From Actinomycetota bacterium (GTDB lineage Bacteria; Actinomycetota; Acidimicrobiia; Acidimicrobiales; Microtrichaceae): 64,000 bases of DNA. The stretch covers positions 62,001-126,000 of the forward strand of contig VGBZ01000003.1 of NCBI GenBank assembly GCA_016870275.1. The letters run 5' to 3'. The translations under genes were made by a program, and so were the position numbers. The notes below the pieces were generated by a model. The model did not search any database and was not told where the DNA came from. It saw only the letters and a list, made by a program, of their open reading frames with translations. Shown here piece by piece: positions 1-8,346 of this stretch. Positions within the stretch are counted from its first letter, which is position 1, and the number at the start of each line of letters is the position of its first letter.

Positions 1-19
1 GGAGCGTGGCGTCGGTCAT
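1..19 (-). CDS. 5' end of an unidentified gene, cut by window edge
   Basis: An ATG on the minus strand (complement of 17-19) overlaps the TGA of the E2 gene in an ATGA arrangement, which suggests translational coupling. Only the codons for MTDATL are visible before the window ends. In actinobacteria a lipoyl-attachment gene such as lipB often follows E2, so lipB is a plausible guess, but six residues cannot support a function. Confidence 0.35.
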
Positions 20-1410
20 CCGAGCTCTGCCGCCCAGTCCCGGGTCTCGATGATCTCCCGCACCTTCGCCAGGAACGCCGCAGCGTACGCACCATCGAAC
101 GCCCGGTGGTCCCAGGCGAGCGTGAGGTTCCCGACGGAGTGAACAGCAATCGCCTCCCCGCCGGCGCCATCGTCGACGACGACGGGGCGACGGCGCACAC
201 CGTCGGTGGACAGGATCGCCACCTGCGGCTGGTTGATGATCGGGATCACGACCTCGGTGCCGTAACTGCCCGCATTGGAGATCGTGAACGTCCCTCCAGC
301 GAGCTCGTCCGGGCCGAGCTGCCTGGACCGGGCCCGGTCAGCGAGGTCACGAATGTCGGCGGCAATGGCGCGGAGCCTCTGCTCGTGAGCGTTGCGGACC
401 ACCGGAGCGAGGAGACCCTCGAAGTCGAGGTCGACAGCGATGGCCAGGTGGACCTCGTTGTGAATGACCAGCGACGCTCCGTCCACAGCGGCATTCATGC
501 GGGGGAACTCGTGCAGCGCATCGATCACCGCCCGAGCCACGAACGGCAGGTACGTGAGCGAGAACCCCTCCGTGGCCCGGAACTCCTCGGCCGCAACGGA
601 GCGGACCCGGTCGACCCCCTCATAGTCGACCTCGACGATCGTCACGGCATGTGGCGCAATCGCCTTGGAGGCGACCATGTGTTCGCCGGTGAGACGACGG
701 ATCTTGTTGAGCTCCACGACCCGGTCGCCGGAGCCGTGGTGCATCGGTGCGGCATCGACCGCCGCCCGCGCCGGTGCTGGTGCTGCTGGTGCTGCCGGCG
801 CTGTTGCTGCCGGCACTGTTGCTGCCGGCACTGTTGCTGCGTCAATCGCATCGAAGACGTCTTCGCGTGTAATCCGCCCGCCGACACCGGTACCGGTGAT
901 CCGGGACACGTCGAGGCCGTTCTCGGCGATCAGACGTCGGACGAGTGGTGAGAGCACCTGCCCCGACCCAGCAGGCTCGGCCACCGGCGCAGCCTGGACC
1001 ACCGGCGCAGCCTCGACCACCGGCGCAGCCTCGACCACCGGCGCCGCCTCAACCACCGGCGCCGCCCCGACCACCGGCGCCGCCTGGACCACCGGCGCAG
1101 CCTCGACCACCGGCGCAGCCTCGACCACCGGCGCAGCCTCGACCACCGGCGCCGCCCCGACCACCGGCGCCGCCCCGCTCCCGCCGAGCACAGCGAGCAA
1201 CGTGCCCACGTCGACGGTGTCACCCTCGGCCACGAGAATCTCAGTCAGGACGCCACCGGCTGGAGCGGGCACCTCCGTGTCGACCTTGTCGGTGGAGACC
1301 TCGAACAGCGGCTCGTCCTCGGTGATCGTCTCGCCGACCGCCTTGAACCAACGGGTGATCGTTCCCTCGGTGACTGACTCACCGAGTTGCGGCATCACGA
1401 TGTCGGTCAT
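16..1410 (-). CDS. 2-oxoacid dehydrogenase complex E2, dihydrolipoyl acyltransferase
   Basis: This is the core E2 that carries acyl groups on a swinging lipoyl arm and transfers them to CoA. The 464-residue protein has one lipoyl domain (1-76, lipoyl lysine K42 in STDKVDT). A linker of about twelve APVVEA-like hexapeptides follows, then an E1/E3-binding domain near 154-189 (LSPLVRRLIAENG). A second Pro/Ala linker and the acyltransferase domain end in DHRAFDG, with catalytic H435 and D439. The E3 gene lies just upstream on the same strand, and an AceE-type E1 is 11 kb away. Those neighbours favour pyruvate over 2-oxoglutarate as substrate, but the acyl specificity is not readable from sequence. 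Confidence 0.93.
   Translation of the reverse strand: MTDIVMPQLGESVTEGTITRWFKAVGETITEDEPLFEVSTDKVDTEVPAPAGGVLTEILVAEGDTVDVGTLLAVLGGSGAAPVVGAAPVVEAAPVVEAAPVVEAAPVVQAAPVVGAAPVVEAAPVVEAAPVVEAAPVVQAAPVAEPAGSGQVLSPLVRRLIAENGLDVSRITGTGVGGRITREDVFDAIDAATVPAATVPAATAPAAPAAPAPARAAVDAAPMHHGSGDRVVELNKIRRLTGEHMVASKAIAPHAVTIVEVDYEGVDRVRSVAAEEFRATEGFSLTYLPFVARAVIDALHEFPRMNAAVDGASLVIHNEVHLAIAVDLDFEGLLAPVVRNAHEQRLRAIAADIRDLADRARSRQLGPDELAGGTFTISNAGSYGTEVVIPIINQPQVAILSTDGVRRRPVVVDDGAGGEAIAVHSVGNLTLAWDHRAFDGAYAAAFLAKVREIIETRDWAAELG
780..842. repeat. 15-bp repeats encoding the second E2 linker
   Basis: Imperfect 15-bp units (ctgccggcactgttg type) encode repeated PAATV on the minus strand. They form the Ala/Pro linker between the peripheral-subunit-binding domain and the catalytic domain of E2. 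Confidence 0.7.
979..1181. repeat. 18-bp tandem repeat in the E2 inter-domain linker
   Basis: About eleven to twelve near-identical 18-bp units (accaccggcgcagcctcg type) encode the hexapeptide APVVEA, with G or Q at the variable position, between the lipoyl and binding domains. The period is a multiple of three, so copy-number change keeps the frame. Flexible Ala/Pro linkers are normal in E2, but such nucleotide-level identity points to recent slippage or unequal crossover. Confidence 0.85.
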
Positions 1411-1473
1411 GGGTCCTCCTGGTTTCCGATGGAGTCAGCCTACGTCGCTGCCGGGAGCCGACGGGACGGTCGC

Positions 1474-2880
1474 TCAGCCGTGGAGTGAGCGTCCGGTCAG
1501 GGACAGCACCGTCTCACCGAACAACTCGCTCAGCGACGGATGGGGTTGGATGAACGCCGCCACCTCGTCCACGGTGGCCTCCCAGTTGACTGCGAGGTAG
1601 CCGCCGGAGAGTTGCTCGGTGACCCACGGTCCGACCATGTGCACGCCGAGAATCCGACCGGCTCGACCGTCGGCGTCACGTTCGGCGATCACCTTCACGA
1701 GACCCTCGGTCTCTCCGACGATCATCGCCCGACTGTTGGCGGCGAACCGGTGCTTGGAGGTCATCACCTCGTAACCGAGCTCACGGGCCTGCGTCTCGGA
1801 GTAGCCGGCGAAGGCGACCTCGGGATTGCAGTAGATGGCCCATGGAACGAAGTCGTCGTCGACCGGAGGAACGTCCTCCCCGAGCACGCGCCGCACCACG
1901 GCGATGGCCTCGGCGAAGGCCACGTGGGCGAGCTGGGGCGAGTCGATCACGTCACCGATCGCGTAGACGTCCTCGGCGTGGGTCCGGTAGTCCTCATCAA
2001 CATCGACGTGGCCGCGATCAGTGAGCCGGACCCCGGAGGATGCATCGAGGAGGCCGTCGGTGTTGGGCCGACGACCGATCGAGACGACCACGAGTTCGCA
2101 ATCGATGGTCGATCCGTCTCCGAGCGTCACGGTGGTTCCACCGACTCCGTTGGGTGCGTGACCGGAGACCGCCACTCCGGTGCGGACGTCGATCCCTTTC
2201 TTCTTGAAGCTCTGGCCGACGACACGGGTGACGTCCTCATCACAGCCGGGAAGGATCTTGGGGAGCGCCTCGAGGAGCGTCACCTGCGAACCCAGGTCGA
2301 CCAACGTCGAGGCGAACTCGCACCCGATGGCGCCGCCCCCGATGACGACCGATCGATACGGCACCTGGGTGATGTCGAAGAACTGATCGGACGTGACGAC
2401 CACGCCGTCCGGCTCGAATCCGGGAAGGATCCGGGGCACCGAACCGCTGGCCAGGATCACGGCCCTGCCGGTGATCACGGCGTGCTCGCCGGAGCCGGCG
2501 TTCCGAACGGTCACCGTCCGGTCAGCCCCCAGCGTTCCGGTGCCGGAGAACACGGTGACGTCGCGCGCCTTCAGGAGGTGCGTGACCCCACCGAAGAGCC
2601 GATCGATCACCTGCTGCTTCCGCTGGAGGACCACGGGCCAGTCGAGCGCCTTGGGCTCGACCACCACTCCGAACTCGCCTGCGCTCTTGACGGTGCGAAC
2701 CACCGCTGCGGTCTCGAGGAAGTCCTTTGCGGGGATGCACCCCCGGTGCAGGCAGGTGCCACCGACCTTGTCCTGCTCCACCACCGCCGCGGAGAGGCCG
2801 GCCGATGCGGCATACAGCGCCGCCCCGTAGCCGCCGGGGCCACCACCGATCACCACCAGGTCGAACGACGTCGCATCCAC
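1474..2880 (-). CDS. lpdA: dihydrolipoyl dehydrogenase (E3)
   Basis: FAD-dependent E3 that reoxidises dihydrolipoamide with NAD+ in 2-oxoacid dehydrogenase complexes. From a GTG at 2880 the protein is 468 residues. It shows the FAD Rossmann motif VIGGGPGGYG (11-19), the redox-active pair C43/C48 in GGTCLHRGCIPAK, a second NAD-binding GGGAIGCEFA motif, and the C-terminal HPHPSLSE with the catalytic His-Glu. The frame stays open upstream to 2931, but the added residues lack E3 homology and no Shine-Dalgarno decides the start. It lies upstream of E2 on the same strand, with 63 bp between them. Confidence 0.93.
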   Translation of the reverse strand: MDATSFDLVVIGGGPGGYGAALYAASAGLSAAVVEQDKVGGTCLHRGCIPAKDFLETAAVVRTVKSAGEFGVVVEPKALDWPVVLQRKQQVIDRLFGGVTHLLKARDVTVFSGTGTLGADRTVTVRNAGSGEHAVITGRAVILASGSVPRILPGFEPDGVVVTSDQFFDITQVPYRSVVIGGGAIGCEFASTLVDLGSQVTLLEALPKILPGCDEDVTRVVGQSFKKKGIDVRTGVAVSGHAPNGVGGTTVTLGDGSTIDCELVVVSIGRRPNTDGLLDASSGVRLTDRGHVDVDEDYRTHAEDVYAIGDVIDSPQLAHVAFAEAIAVVRRVLGEDVPPVDDDFVPWAIYCNPEVAFAGYSETQARELGYEVMTSKHRFAANSRAMIVGETEGLVKVIAERDADGRAGRILGVHMVGPWVTEQLSGGYLAVNWEATVDEVAAFIQPHPSLSELFGETVLSLTGRSLHG

Positions 2881-2932
2881 GGACCTGAGCCTAGCGAGGG
2901 CGGCCACCCGGGCGAACTGCACGGATCGCAAC

Positions 2933-3022
2933 TCAGATCACGATGAGCACCTGCACTGCGAAGGCCACCAGCACCGCCAACCCACACAACAAGGCCAGGA
3001 TGATCAGCATCCGGGTGCTCAC
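2933..3022 (-). CDS. possible 29-residue single-pass membrane peptide
   Basis: A GTG-initiated frame reads VSTRM followed by a continuous hydrophobic stretch (LIILALLCGLAVLVAFAVQ) and stops before lpdA. A GGAGG lies 15 nt upstream of the GTG, which is longer than ideal spacing. The peptide is essentially one transmembrane helix with a positive N-terminus, so it would insert in the membrane if made. It has no recognisable family. It could be a chance frame in the gap between lpdA and the divergent SDR gene. Confidence 0.35.
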   Translation of the reverse strand: MSTRMLIILALLCGLAVLVAFAVQVLIVI

Positions 3023-3115
3023 GCCGCTCAAGCTAGACCTCCGAGGACTCCCGGTTAGTGTCACCCTCGCTCTGGCATCAGACCGCTGTTGGTCGGCGAG
3101 CAGAAGGAGGATTCC

Positions 3116-3883
3116 GTGCGAGACGCTCTGGGCGAGGTGCAGTCGGTACTCGTGCTCGGCGGTGGTTCCGACATCGGGCGGGCACTGTGTGTGCGACTCG
3201 CACGAGGTCGCTGCCACACCGTGGTGCTCGCCGGTCGACCCGAGGACGGCATGGACGTCGTCGCCGATGCCGTCCTGTCCGCAGGTGCCACCACCGTCGA
3301 GCAGATCCACTGGGAGTCGACCGATCCCAGCTCCCACGAGCAGATCGTCGAGGAGGTCTTCGACCGTTTCGGCGACATCGACCTCGTCTACGTCCCTGCT
3401 GGAATCCTGGGGAGTCAGGAAGCGTTCGACGCCGATCCGGCGTTTGCCGCCAAGGCCGTCGAGATCAACTTCGCCGGACTCGTGTCGTCGTGCCTGGCCG
3501 TCGCCCGACGGATGCGAGCCCAAGGGCACGGGGTGATCGTCGTGATGTCTTCGGTCGCCGGCGTACGCACCCGCGCCGACAACTTCGTGTACGGCTCCAC
3601 CAAGGCCGGTCTCGACGCCTTCGCCCAGGGACTCGGCGACTCGCTCGTGGGGACCGGGGTCCGGGTCGTCGTGGTCAGACCGGGGTTCGTGCACACCAAG
3701 ATGACCGAGGGGATGGACGCAGCGCCCTTCTCGACCACCCCCGACGCCGTGGCGCAGTTGATCACCGACGGCCTGGCCAAGGGCCAGGAGGTGTTGTGGG
3801 CACCACCTCTGCTCAAGTTCCCGTTTGCGGTGTTCCGCAACCTCCCGCGCCTGCTGTGGCGGCGGGTGGCCGCCCGCGGCTGA
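3116..3883 (+). CDS. DprE2-like SDR, decaprenylphosphoryl-2-keto-ribose reductase family
   Basis: A short-chain dehydrogenase of 255 residues, the length of mycobacterial DprE2. It has LGGGSDIG at 14-21, the catalytic YGSTK (Y159, K163) and a C-terminus with KGQEVLWAPP and LPRLLWRR, both close to what I recall of DprE2. DprE2 performs the NADH-dependent second half of the ribose-to-arabinose epimerisation on decaprenyl phosphate for cell-wall arabinan. AAGGAGG five bases before GTG 3116 sets the start. No DprE1-like flavoprotein is in the window, so the partner must be elsewhere, or the substrate differs. Subfamily assignment is an inference from resemblance. Confidence 0.75.
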   Translation: MRDALGEVQSVLVLGGGSDIGRALCVRLARGRCHTVVLAGRPEDGMDVVADAVLSAGATTVEQIHWESTDPSSHEQIVEEVFDRFGDIDLVYVPAGILGSQEAFDADPAFAAKAVEINFAGLVSSCLAVARRMRAQGHGVIVVMSSVAGVRTRADNFVYGSTKAGLDAFAQGLGDSLVGTGVRVVVVRPGFVHTKMTEGMDAAPFSTTPDAVAQLITDGLAKGQEVLWAPPLLKFPFAVFRNLPRLLWRRVAARG

Positions 3884-3937
3884 GGTCTCGGTCCGACCGC
3901 CCGGAATGAGCGCACCACCGGCGTGGTTGTGCCGTTC

Positions 3938-4837
3938 ATGGATGTCGCCATCACCGGTTCCTCGGGGCTGATCGGTTCGGCTCTCGGCCGTTCCCTGACC
4001 GCCGCCGGCCACCGGATCGTCAGGGTCGTACGGCCGTCGTCGAGCGACACCACCGGCGAGACGATCACGTGGGACCCGGTTGCCGGGACCATCGACACCG
4101 CGGCACTCGAAGGGATCGACGCTGTGGTCAACCTCGCCGGTGAGGGAATCGGCGAGCGGCGGTGGAGCCCCGAGCAGAAGCAACGGATTCTCGACTCCCG
4201 TGTTCGCGGGACCGATCTCATCGCCACGGCGATCGCCAAGCTCGACCGTCCCCCTGCGGTCTTCCTGTCCGGATCAGCCATCGGCTACTACGGCGACACC
4301 GGGAGCGACACCGTCGAGGAGTCCCGCCCCGCAGGAACCGACTTCCTCGCCTCGGTGTGCGTCGAGTGGGAGGCCGCGACCGCCCCGGCGGCCGATGCCG
4401 GGATCCGCACGGCGCTCCTGCGGACCGGGATCGTGCTCGACGCCACCGGCGGTGCCCTGGGCAAGCAACTCACGTTCTTCAAGCTCGGTCTGGGGGGTCG
4501 GTCCGGTTCCGGTCGCCAGTACTGGAGTTGGATCACGCTCGCCGATCAGGTGGCCGCCATTGAGTTCCTGTTGACCGCCGAGGTGGCCGGACCCGTCAAC
4601 CTGACTGCGCCCAATCCGGTGACCAACGCCGAGTTCGCCAAGACCCTCGGGCACGTACTGGGCCGTCCGACCACCGTGATCCCCATGATCGGTCCACGCC
4701 TGTTGCTCGGCCGGGAACTCGCCGACTCGCTCCTGCTCACCAGCCAGCGAGTCGTTCCTTCGATCCTCGAGCAGGCCGGATTCGCCTTCTCCGAGCCGAC
4801 GCTCGAACCGGCTCTCCGCTCCGTCACCGGCCGCTGA
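3938..4837 (+). CDS. TIGR01777-type NAD-dependent epimerase/dehydratase family protein
   Basis: An extended SDR of 299 residues with a start GSSGLIGSALG (Rossmann loop), LSGSAIGYYGDTG in the middle, and the C-terminal DUF1731-like segment (NLTAPNPVTNAEFAKTLG). This YfcH/SulA-like family is widespread, and its substrate is unknown. I chose ATG 3938, where the dinucleotide fold begins after two residues; an in-frame GTG at 3923 is possible. It is the first of three closely spaced rightward genes ending at 5982. Confidence 0.85.
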   Translation: MDVAITGSSGLIGSALGRSLTAAGHRIVRVVRPSSSDTTGETITWDPVAGTIDTAALEGIDAVVNLAGEGIGERRWSPEQKQRILDSRVRGTDLIATAIAKLDRPPAVFLSGSAIGYYGDTGSDTVEESRPAGTDFLASVCVEWEAATAPAADAGIRTALLRTGIVLDATGGALGKQLTFFKLGLGGRSGSGRQYWSWITLADQVAAIEFLLTAEVAGPVNLTAPNPVTNAEFAKTLGHVLGRPTTVIPMIGPRLLLGRELADSLLLTSQRVVPSILEQAGFAFSEPTLEPALRSVTGR

Positions 4838-4860
4838 GGACCCTGAACTAGGTTCCGATC

Positions 4861-5307
4861 GTGACTTCGGAACACATATCGGCCTCGCGAGTGATCGACG
4901 CTGAGGCATCGGAACTGTTCGACCTGATCGCTGATCCGTCCATGCACGCAGTGTTCGACGGTTCCGGCAGCGTGCGGAGTGTCAGGGGCGGGAGTCGCAA
5001 GCTCGCCATGGGCGACCGATTCACCACCAGCATGCGGATCGGGGTGCCGTACATCATCTCCAACCGGGTGGTCGAATACGACGAAGGTCGGCGAATCGCC
5101 TGGGCCCACATCGGCGGATGGCGCTGGCGCTACGAGTTCGAGCCTGTCGAGGACGGCACGCTCGTCACCGAGACCTTCGACTGGTCCACCTCGCTGGCCA
5201 AGGCGTACATCCGGGCTGCCGGGTGGGGACCCCGCAACCTCCAGAACATGGAACGTACGCTCGAACGGCTCGACGCCTACATGACCAACGGCCGCTCCGG
5301 CACCTGA
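4861..5307 (+). CDS. SRPBCC (START-like) family protein
   Basis: 148 residues beginning with a GTG. The N-terminus ASRVIDAEASELFDLIADPS is the typical start of the polyketide-cyclase/START-like helix-grip fold. A run of alternating strands (MRIGVPYIISNRVVEYDEGRRIAW) and a long C-terminal helix ending in NMERTLERLDAY follow. Such proteins bind hydrophobic ligands in a central cavity; nothing here reveals the ligand. It is 23 bp after the epimerase-like gene and 3 bp before the HAD gene, so co-transcription is likely. Confidence 0.85.
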   Translation: MTSEHISASRVIDAEASELFDLIADPSMHAVFDGSGSVRSVRGGSRKLAMGDRFTTSMRIGVPYIISNRVVEYDEGRRIAWAHIGGWRWRYEFEPVEDGTLVTETFDWSTSLAKAYIRAAGWGPRNLQNMERTLERLDAYMTNGRSGT

Positions 5308-5310
5308 GCA

Positions 5311-5982
5311 TTGGCCACCTCGGGCCGCGGGCTGGCTGCGTTCGACTTCGACGGGACGATCAGCCGCAAGGACACCCTCATCCCGTTCCTGCTCCGGGCC
5401 ACCGGAAGGGCGCGCTTCGCCTCAGGATGGCGACAGGTGGTCGCCGCCGGCGCCCGTGGCCGGGTCGACCTGCGGGACCGCGACGCGGTCAAGGCGGAGC
5501 TCATCGAACACCTGCTCGCCGACCGGCTCGAGGCCGACCTGCGGGAAGCGGGCGAACACTACGCCCGGGACCTGCTCTCCGAGGATCGCCTCCGGCCGCT
5601 CGTCGTCGACCGGCTCCGAGCGCACCGCGATCGGGGCGACACCTGCGTCATCGTCTCAGCATCGCTCGTGTACTACCTCGAGCCGATCGCCCGGGAGTTC
5701 GGCCTGCACGGCGTGGTCGGCGTCGAACCGGAGGTCTGCGACGGCCGGCTGACCGGCTCGCTGTGTCGTCCCAACGTGCGTGCCGAGCAGAAGGTGGTCC
5801 AGCTCGACGCCTGGCTCAGCGCCCAGGGCCTGGTGCCGGAGACGGGACACCGCTCGGCGTACGGCAACACCTCGGGCGACCATGCGCTCCTACGCGGCGC
5901 TGACCACCGCTATTGGCTCGGCCGGCCTGGCAAGGTGCCCGACGGCGCCGAGATGCTCACCGCAGCCACGCCGCTGCGGTGA
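5311..5982 (+). CDS. HAD-IB family phosphatase
   Basis: 223 residues from a TTG start lying 3 bp after the preceding stop. HAD motif I is AFDFDGTI (nucleophile the first Asp, general acid the second), motif II is VSAS, and motif IV is seen as YGNTSGDHALL. The insertion after motif I is helical, as in the phosphoserine-phosphatase-like HAD-IB group. Actinobacterial relatives are usually called HAD-IB hydrolases without a proven substrate. Tight spacing suggests translation coupled to the SRPBCC gene. Confidence 0.85.
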   Translation: MATSGRGLAAFDFDGTISRKDTLIPFLLRATGRARFASGWRQVVAAGARGRVDLRDRDAVKAELIEHLLADRLEADLREAGEHYARDLLSEDRLRPLVVDRLRAHRDRGDTCVIVSASLVYYLEPIAREFGLHGVVGVEPEVCDGRLTGSLCRPNVRAEQKVVQLDAWLSAQGLVPETGHRSAYGNTSGDHALLRGADHRYWLGRPGKVPDGAEMLTAATPLR

Positions 5983-5986
5983 TGCG

Positions 5987-6766
5987 TCACTTGGGCTGCA
6001 TGCGTGACCCGCTGTCGATGCGGATCGACTCACCGTTGATGTAGGTGTTGCGGATCAGCTCGACGGCCAGGGAGGCGTACTCCGAGGGCAGGCCCATGCG
6101 CTTGGGGAACAGGGTCTGAGTCGTCAGGGCATCCTTCAGGCCCTGGTTGCCGCCGTAGATCGGGGTGTCGAAGAACCCGGGCACGATCGTGTTGGCCCGG
6201 ATGCCCACGGCGGCCAGGTCGCGGGCGAGCACCAGCGTCAGCCCGACCAGGCCGGCCTTGGACGCCGTGTAGGAGGCCTGGCCGATCTGCCCCTCGTAGG
6301 CGGCCACCGAGGCGGTGTTGACCACAGCGCCCCGGCTGCCGTCGTCGTCGACCGGATCGGTCTGCGAGATGGCCGTGGCGGCGAGGCGGGTGACGTTGAA
6401 GCTGCCGACCAGGTTGATCTCGATCACCTTGCGGAACGCCTCGAGGTCGTGGGCGGACTCGTAGGACCCGTCGCGACCGATGGTCCGCGACGCCCAGCCG
6501 ATGCCGGCGGAGTTGACGACCGACCGGAGCGGGCCGAGCTCCTTGGCGGCCTCGACCGCAGCGATCACCTGCTCCGTGTCGGTCACGTCGGCCACGGCGA
6601 ACAGGCCGCCGATCTCCTTGGCGAGCGCCTCGCCCCGTTCGGCCTGGTGGCCGAGATCGGCCACCACGACCCGGGCGCCCTGGGCGGCGAGCGCCCGCAC
6701 CGTGGCCTCGCCGAGGCCCGAGGCCCCGCCGGTGACGATCGCTGAGGTGTTGCTGAGTTCGATCAT
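5987..6766 (-). CDS. SDR family 3-hydroxyacyl-CoA dehydrogenase (HSD10-like)
   Basis: 259 residues with TGGASGLGEAT for NAD binding and the active-site segment NTASVAAYEGQIGQASYTASKAG (split here as NTASVAAYEG and ASYTASKAG), giving the Y-x3-K pair. The C-terminal LFPKRMGLPSEYASLAVELI and the ending RIDSGSRMQPK match what I recall of type II 3-hydroxyacyl-CoA dehydrogenases. The likely reaction is NAD-dependent oxidation of 3-hydroxyacyl-CoA in fatty or branched-chain acid breakdown. ATG 6766 is chosen because homology begins at MIEL. The gene is convergent with the HAD gene, leaving 4 bp between stops. Confidence 0.85.
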   Translation of the reverse strand: MIELSNTSAIVTGGASGLGEATVRALAAQGARVVVADLGHQAERGEALAKEIGGLFAVADVTDTEQVIAAVEAAKELGPLRSVVNSAGIGWASRTIGRDGSYESAHDLEAFRKVIEINLVGSFNVTRLAATAISQTDPVDDDGSRGAVVNTASVAAYEGQIGQASYTASKAGLVGLTLVLARDLAAVGIRANTIVPGFFDTPIYGGNQGLKDALTTQTLFPKRMGLPSEYASLAVELIRNTYINGESIRIDSGSRMQPK

Positions 6767-6840
6767 GGTCCCGCAACGTAGTGAGGCCCGGGCGGTCGGC
6801 GCCAACCCCGGACCGGTCGGGAGCCCGCTATTCTCGGCTC

Positions 6841-8346
6841 GTGAGCGAGGATCGGTTCGACCCCACCTGGGCGTCGGTGTCCACCCACCGTGTCCCCGAG
6901 TGGTACGACGACGCCAAGCTCGGCGTGTTCCTGCACTGGGGCATGTACTCCGTGCCGGGCTGGGCCCCGCAGGTGCCGAACATCCAGGAGATGCTCCACG
7001 ACCACGGACCGGTGTCCATGCTGCGGAACAACCCGTACGCGGAGTGGTACCGCAACACCATGCAGATCGAGGGCAGCCCCACCTGGCAGCACCACCAGGA
7101 GACCTACGGCGGCGCGCCCTACGACGACTTCCGGGCGCCCTTCGACGAGGGCACGGCCACCGCCGACCTCGACGCGATCGCTGCGGTCTGCGCCGAGGCC
7201 GGGGCCAGGTACGTCGTGTTGACCTCCAAGCACCACGAGGGCTTCACGCTCTGGCCGTCGGAGGTACCGCACCCCCGGTTGGGTGCGTACCACGCGGCGC
7301 GGGACCTGGTCGGCGACCTGGGCGAGGCCGTCCGGGCCCGCGACATGCGGATGGGCCTGTTCTACTCCGGTGGCTACGACTGGTCCTACAACGGCGCCGT
7401 GATGCGCCGTCCGGCCGACGCCCTCCTGGCAACACCGACCGGCGATGCGTACCTGCGCTACGCCACGGCGCACGTCCGGGAACTGGTCGACCGATACCGG
7501 CCGTCCGTGCTCTGGAACGACATCTCGTGGCCCCCTGGCGGCAACCTGGCCGCACTCTTCGCGCACTACTACAACACCGTCCCCGACGGCGTGATCAACG
7601 ACCGCTGGCTCGAGCCGACGATCCCCCGGAACGTGCTCACCGACAACCTGTTCCGAGCAGCCGGCGAGGTCGCCCAGGCGGCGTGGCGGTTCCTGCCGAG
7701 CGGCTCCAAGTCGCTGACGTTCCCCACCGCCCATCACTACGACTTCTCGACCCCGGAGTACACCTCCTTCGACCAGATCTCCGAACGGAAGTGGGAGTCG
7801 ACCCGGGGTGTCGGCCACTCCTTCGGCGCCAACCGCAACGAACGCCCCGAGGACATCGTGACCGCGCGCGAGCTCGTGCGGATGTTCTGCGACATCGTCG
7901 CCAAGAACGGCAACCTGCTCATCGGCGTGGGTCCGGACGGCTCGGGTCGGCTGCCGGAGCAGCAGGTCGCCCCGCTGCGGGGGCTGGGGCGGTGGATGGC
8001 GGTGAACGGCGAGGCCATTTACGGGACCCGACCGTGGACGACGCCGTCGACCACCACGACGGAGAACTCGCAGGTGCGCTTCACCAGTCGCGGGGACGCG
8101 GTCTACGCCCTGCTGGTCGACGAGCCCGGCGCGACCACGTTCGGTCTCCGCGGCGTCGACGCCCACGACGTCACCGACGTGCGCCTGATCGGACTCGACG
8201 AGACACTCGAGTGGAACTCCGACGACGGCGTGCTCACGGTCACGGTGCCGGACCGCCTCCCCGTCTCGGCTGCGCACGTGCTCGCCATCACCGGAGGCCT
8301 GCGTCCGACCACGTCGGATCTCCCCAGCCACCACCGCCCGGCGTGA
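6841..8346 (+). CDS. GH29 alpha-L-fucosidase
   Basis: 501 residues from GTG 6841. The N-terminal WYDDAKLGVFLHWGMYSVPG and the HHEGFTLW segment are typical of GH29 TIM-barrel fucosidases. The retaining nucleophile is predicted as D227 in LWNDISWP, which aligns with the LWND motif of the Thermotoga enzyme. A C-terminal beta-rich domain begins near 400. No signal peptide is evident, so it would act in the cytoplasm on imported fucosides. The last 59 bp overlap the end of the convergent HyuB gene. Confidence 0.92.
   Translation: MSEDRFDPTWASVSTHRVPEWYDDAKLGVFLHWGMYSVPGWAPQVPNIQEMLHDHGPVSMLRNNPYAEWYRNTMQIEGSPTWQHHQETYGGAPYDDFRAPFDEGTATADLDAIAAVCAEAGARYVVLTSKHHEGFTLWPSEVPHPRLGAYHAARDLVGDLGEAVRARDMRMGLFYSGGYDWSYNGAVMRRPADALLATPTGDAYLRYATAHVRELVDRYRPSVLWNDISWPPGGNLAALFAHYYNTVPDGVINDRWLEPTIPRNVLTDNLFRAAGEVAQAAWRFLPSGSKSLTFPTAHHYDFSTPEYTSFDQISERKWESTRGVGHSFGANRNERPEDIVTARELVRMFCDIVAKNGNLLIGVGPDGSGRLPEQQVAPLRGLGRWMAVNGEAIYGTRPWTTPSTTTTENSQVRFTSRGDAVYALLVDEPGATTFGLRGVDAHDVTDVRLIGLDETLEWNSDDGVLTVTVPDRLPVSAAHVLAITGGLRPTTSDLPSHHRPA

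Noticed and set aside
1540-2946. Long open frame opposite lpdA
   Set aside because: It is a shadow of the lpdA codons in high-GC DNA; the minus-strand reading has all E3 motifs.
3058-3909. Arg-rich frame overlapping the DprE2-like gene
   Set aside because: Extremely Arg/Gly-rich composition marks a frame shadow of GC-rich codons.
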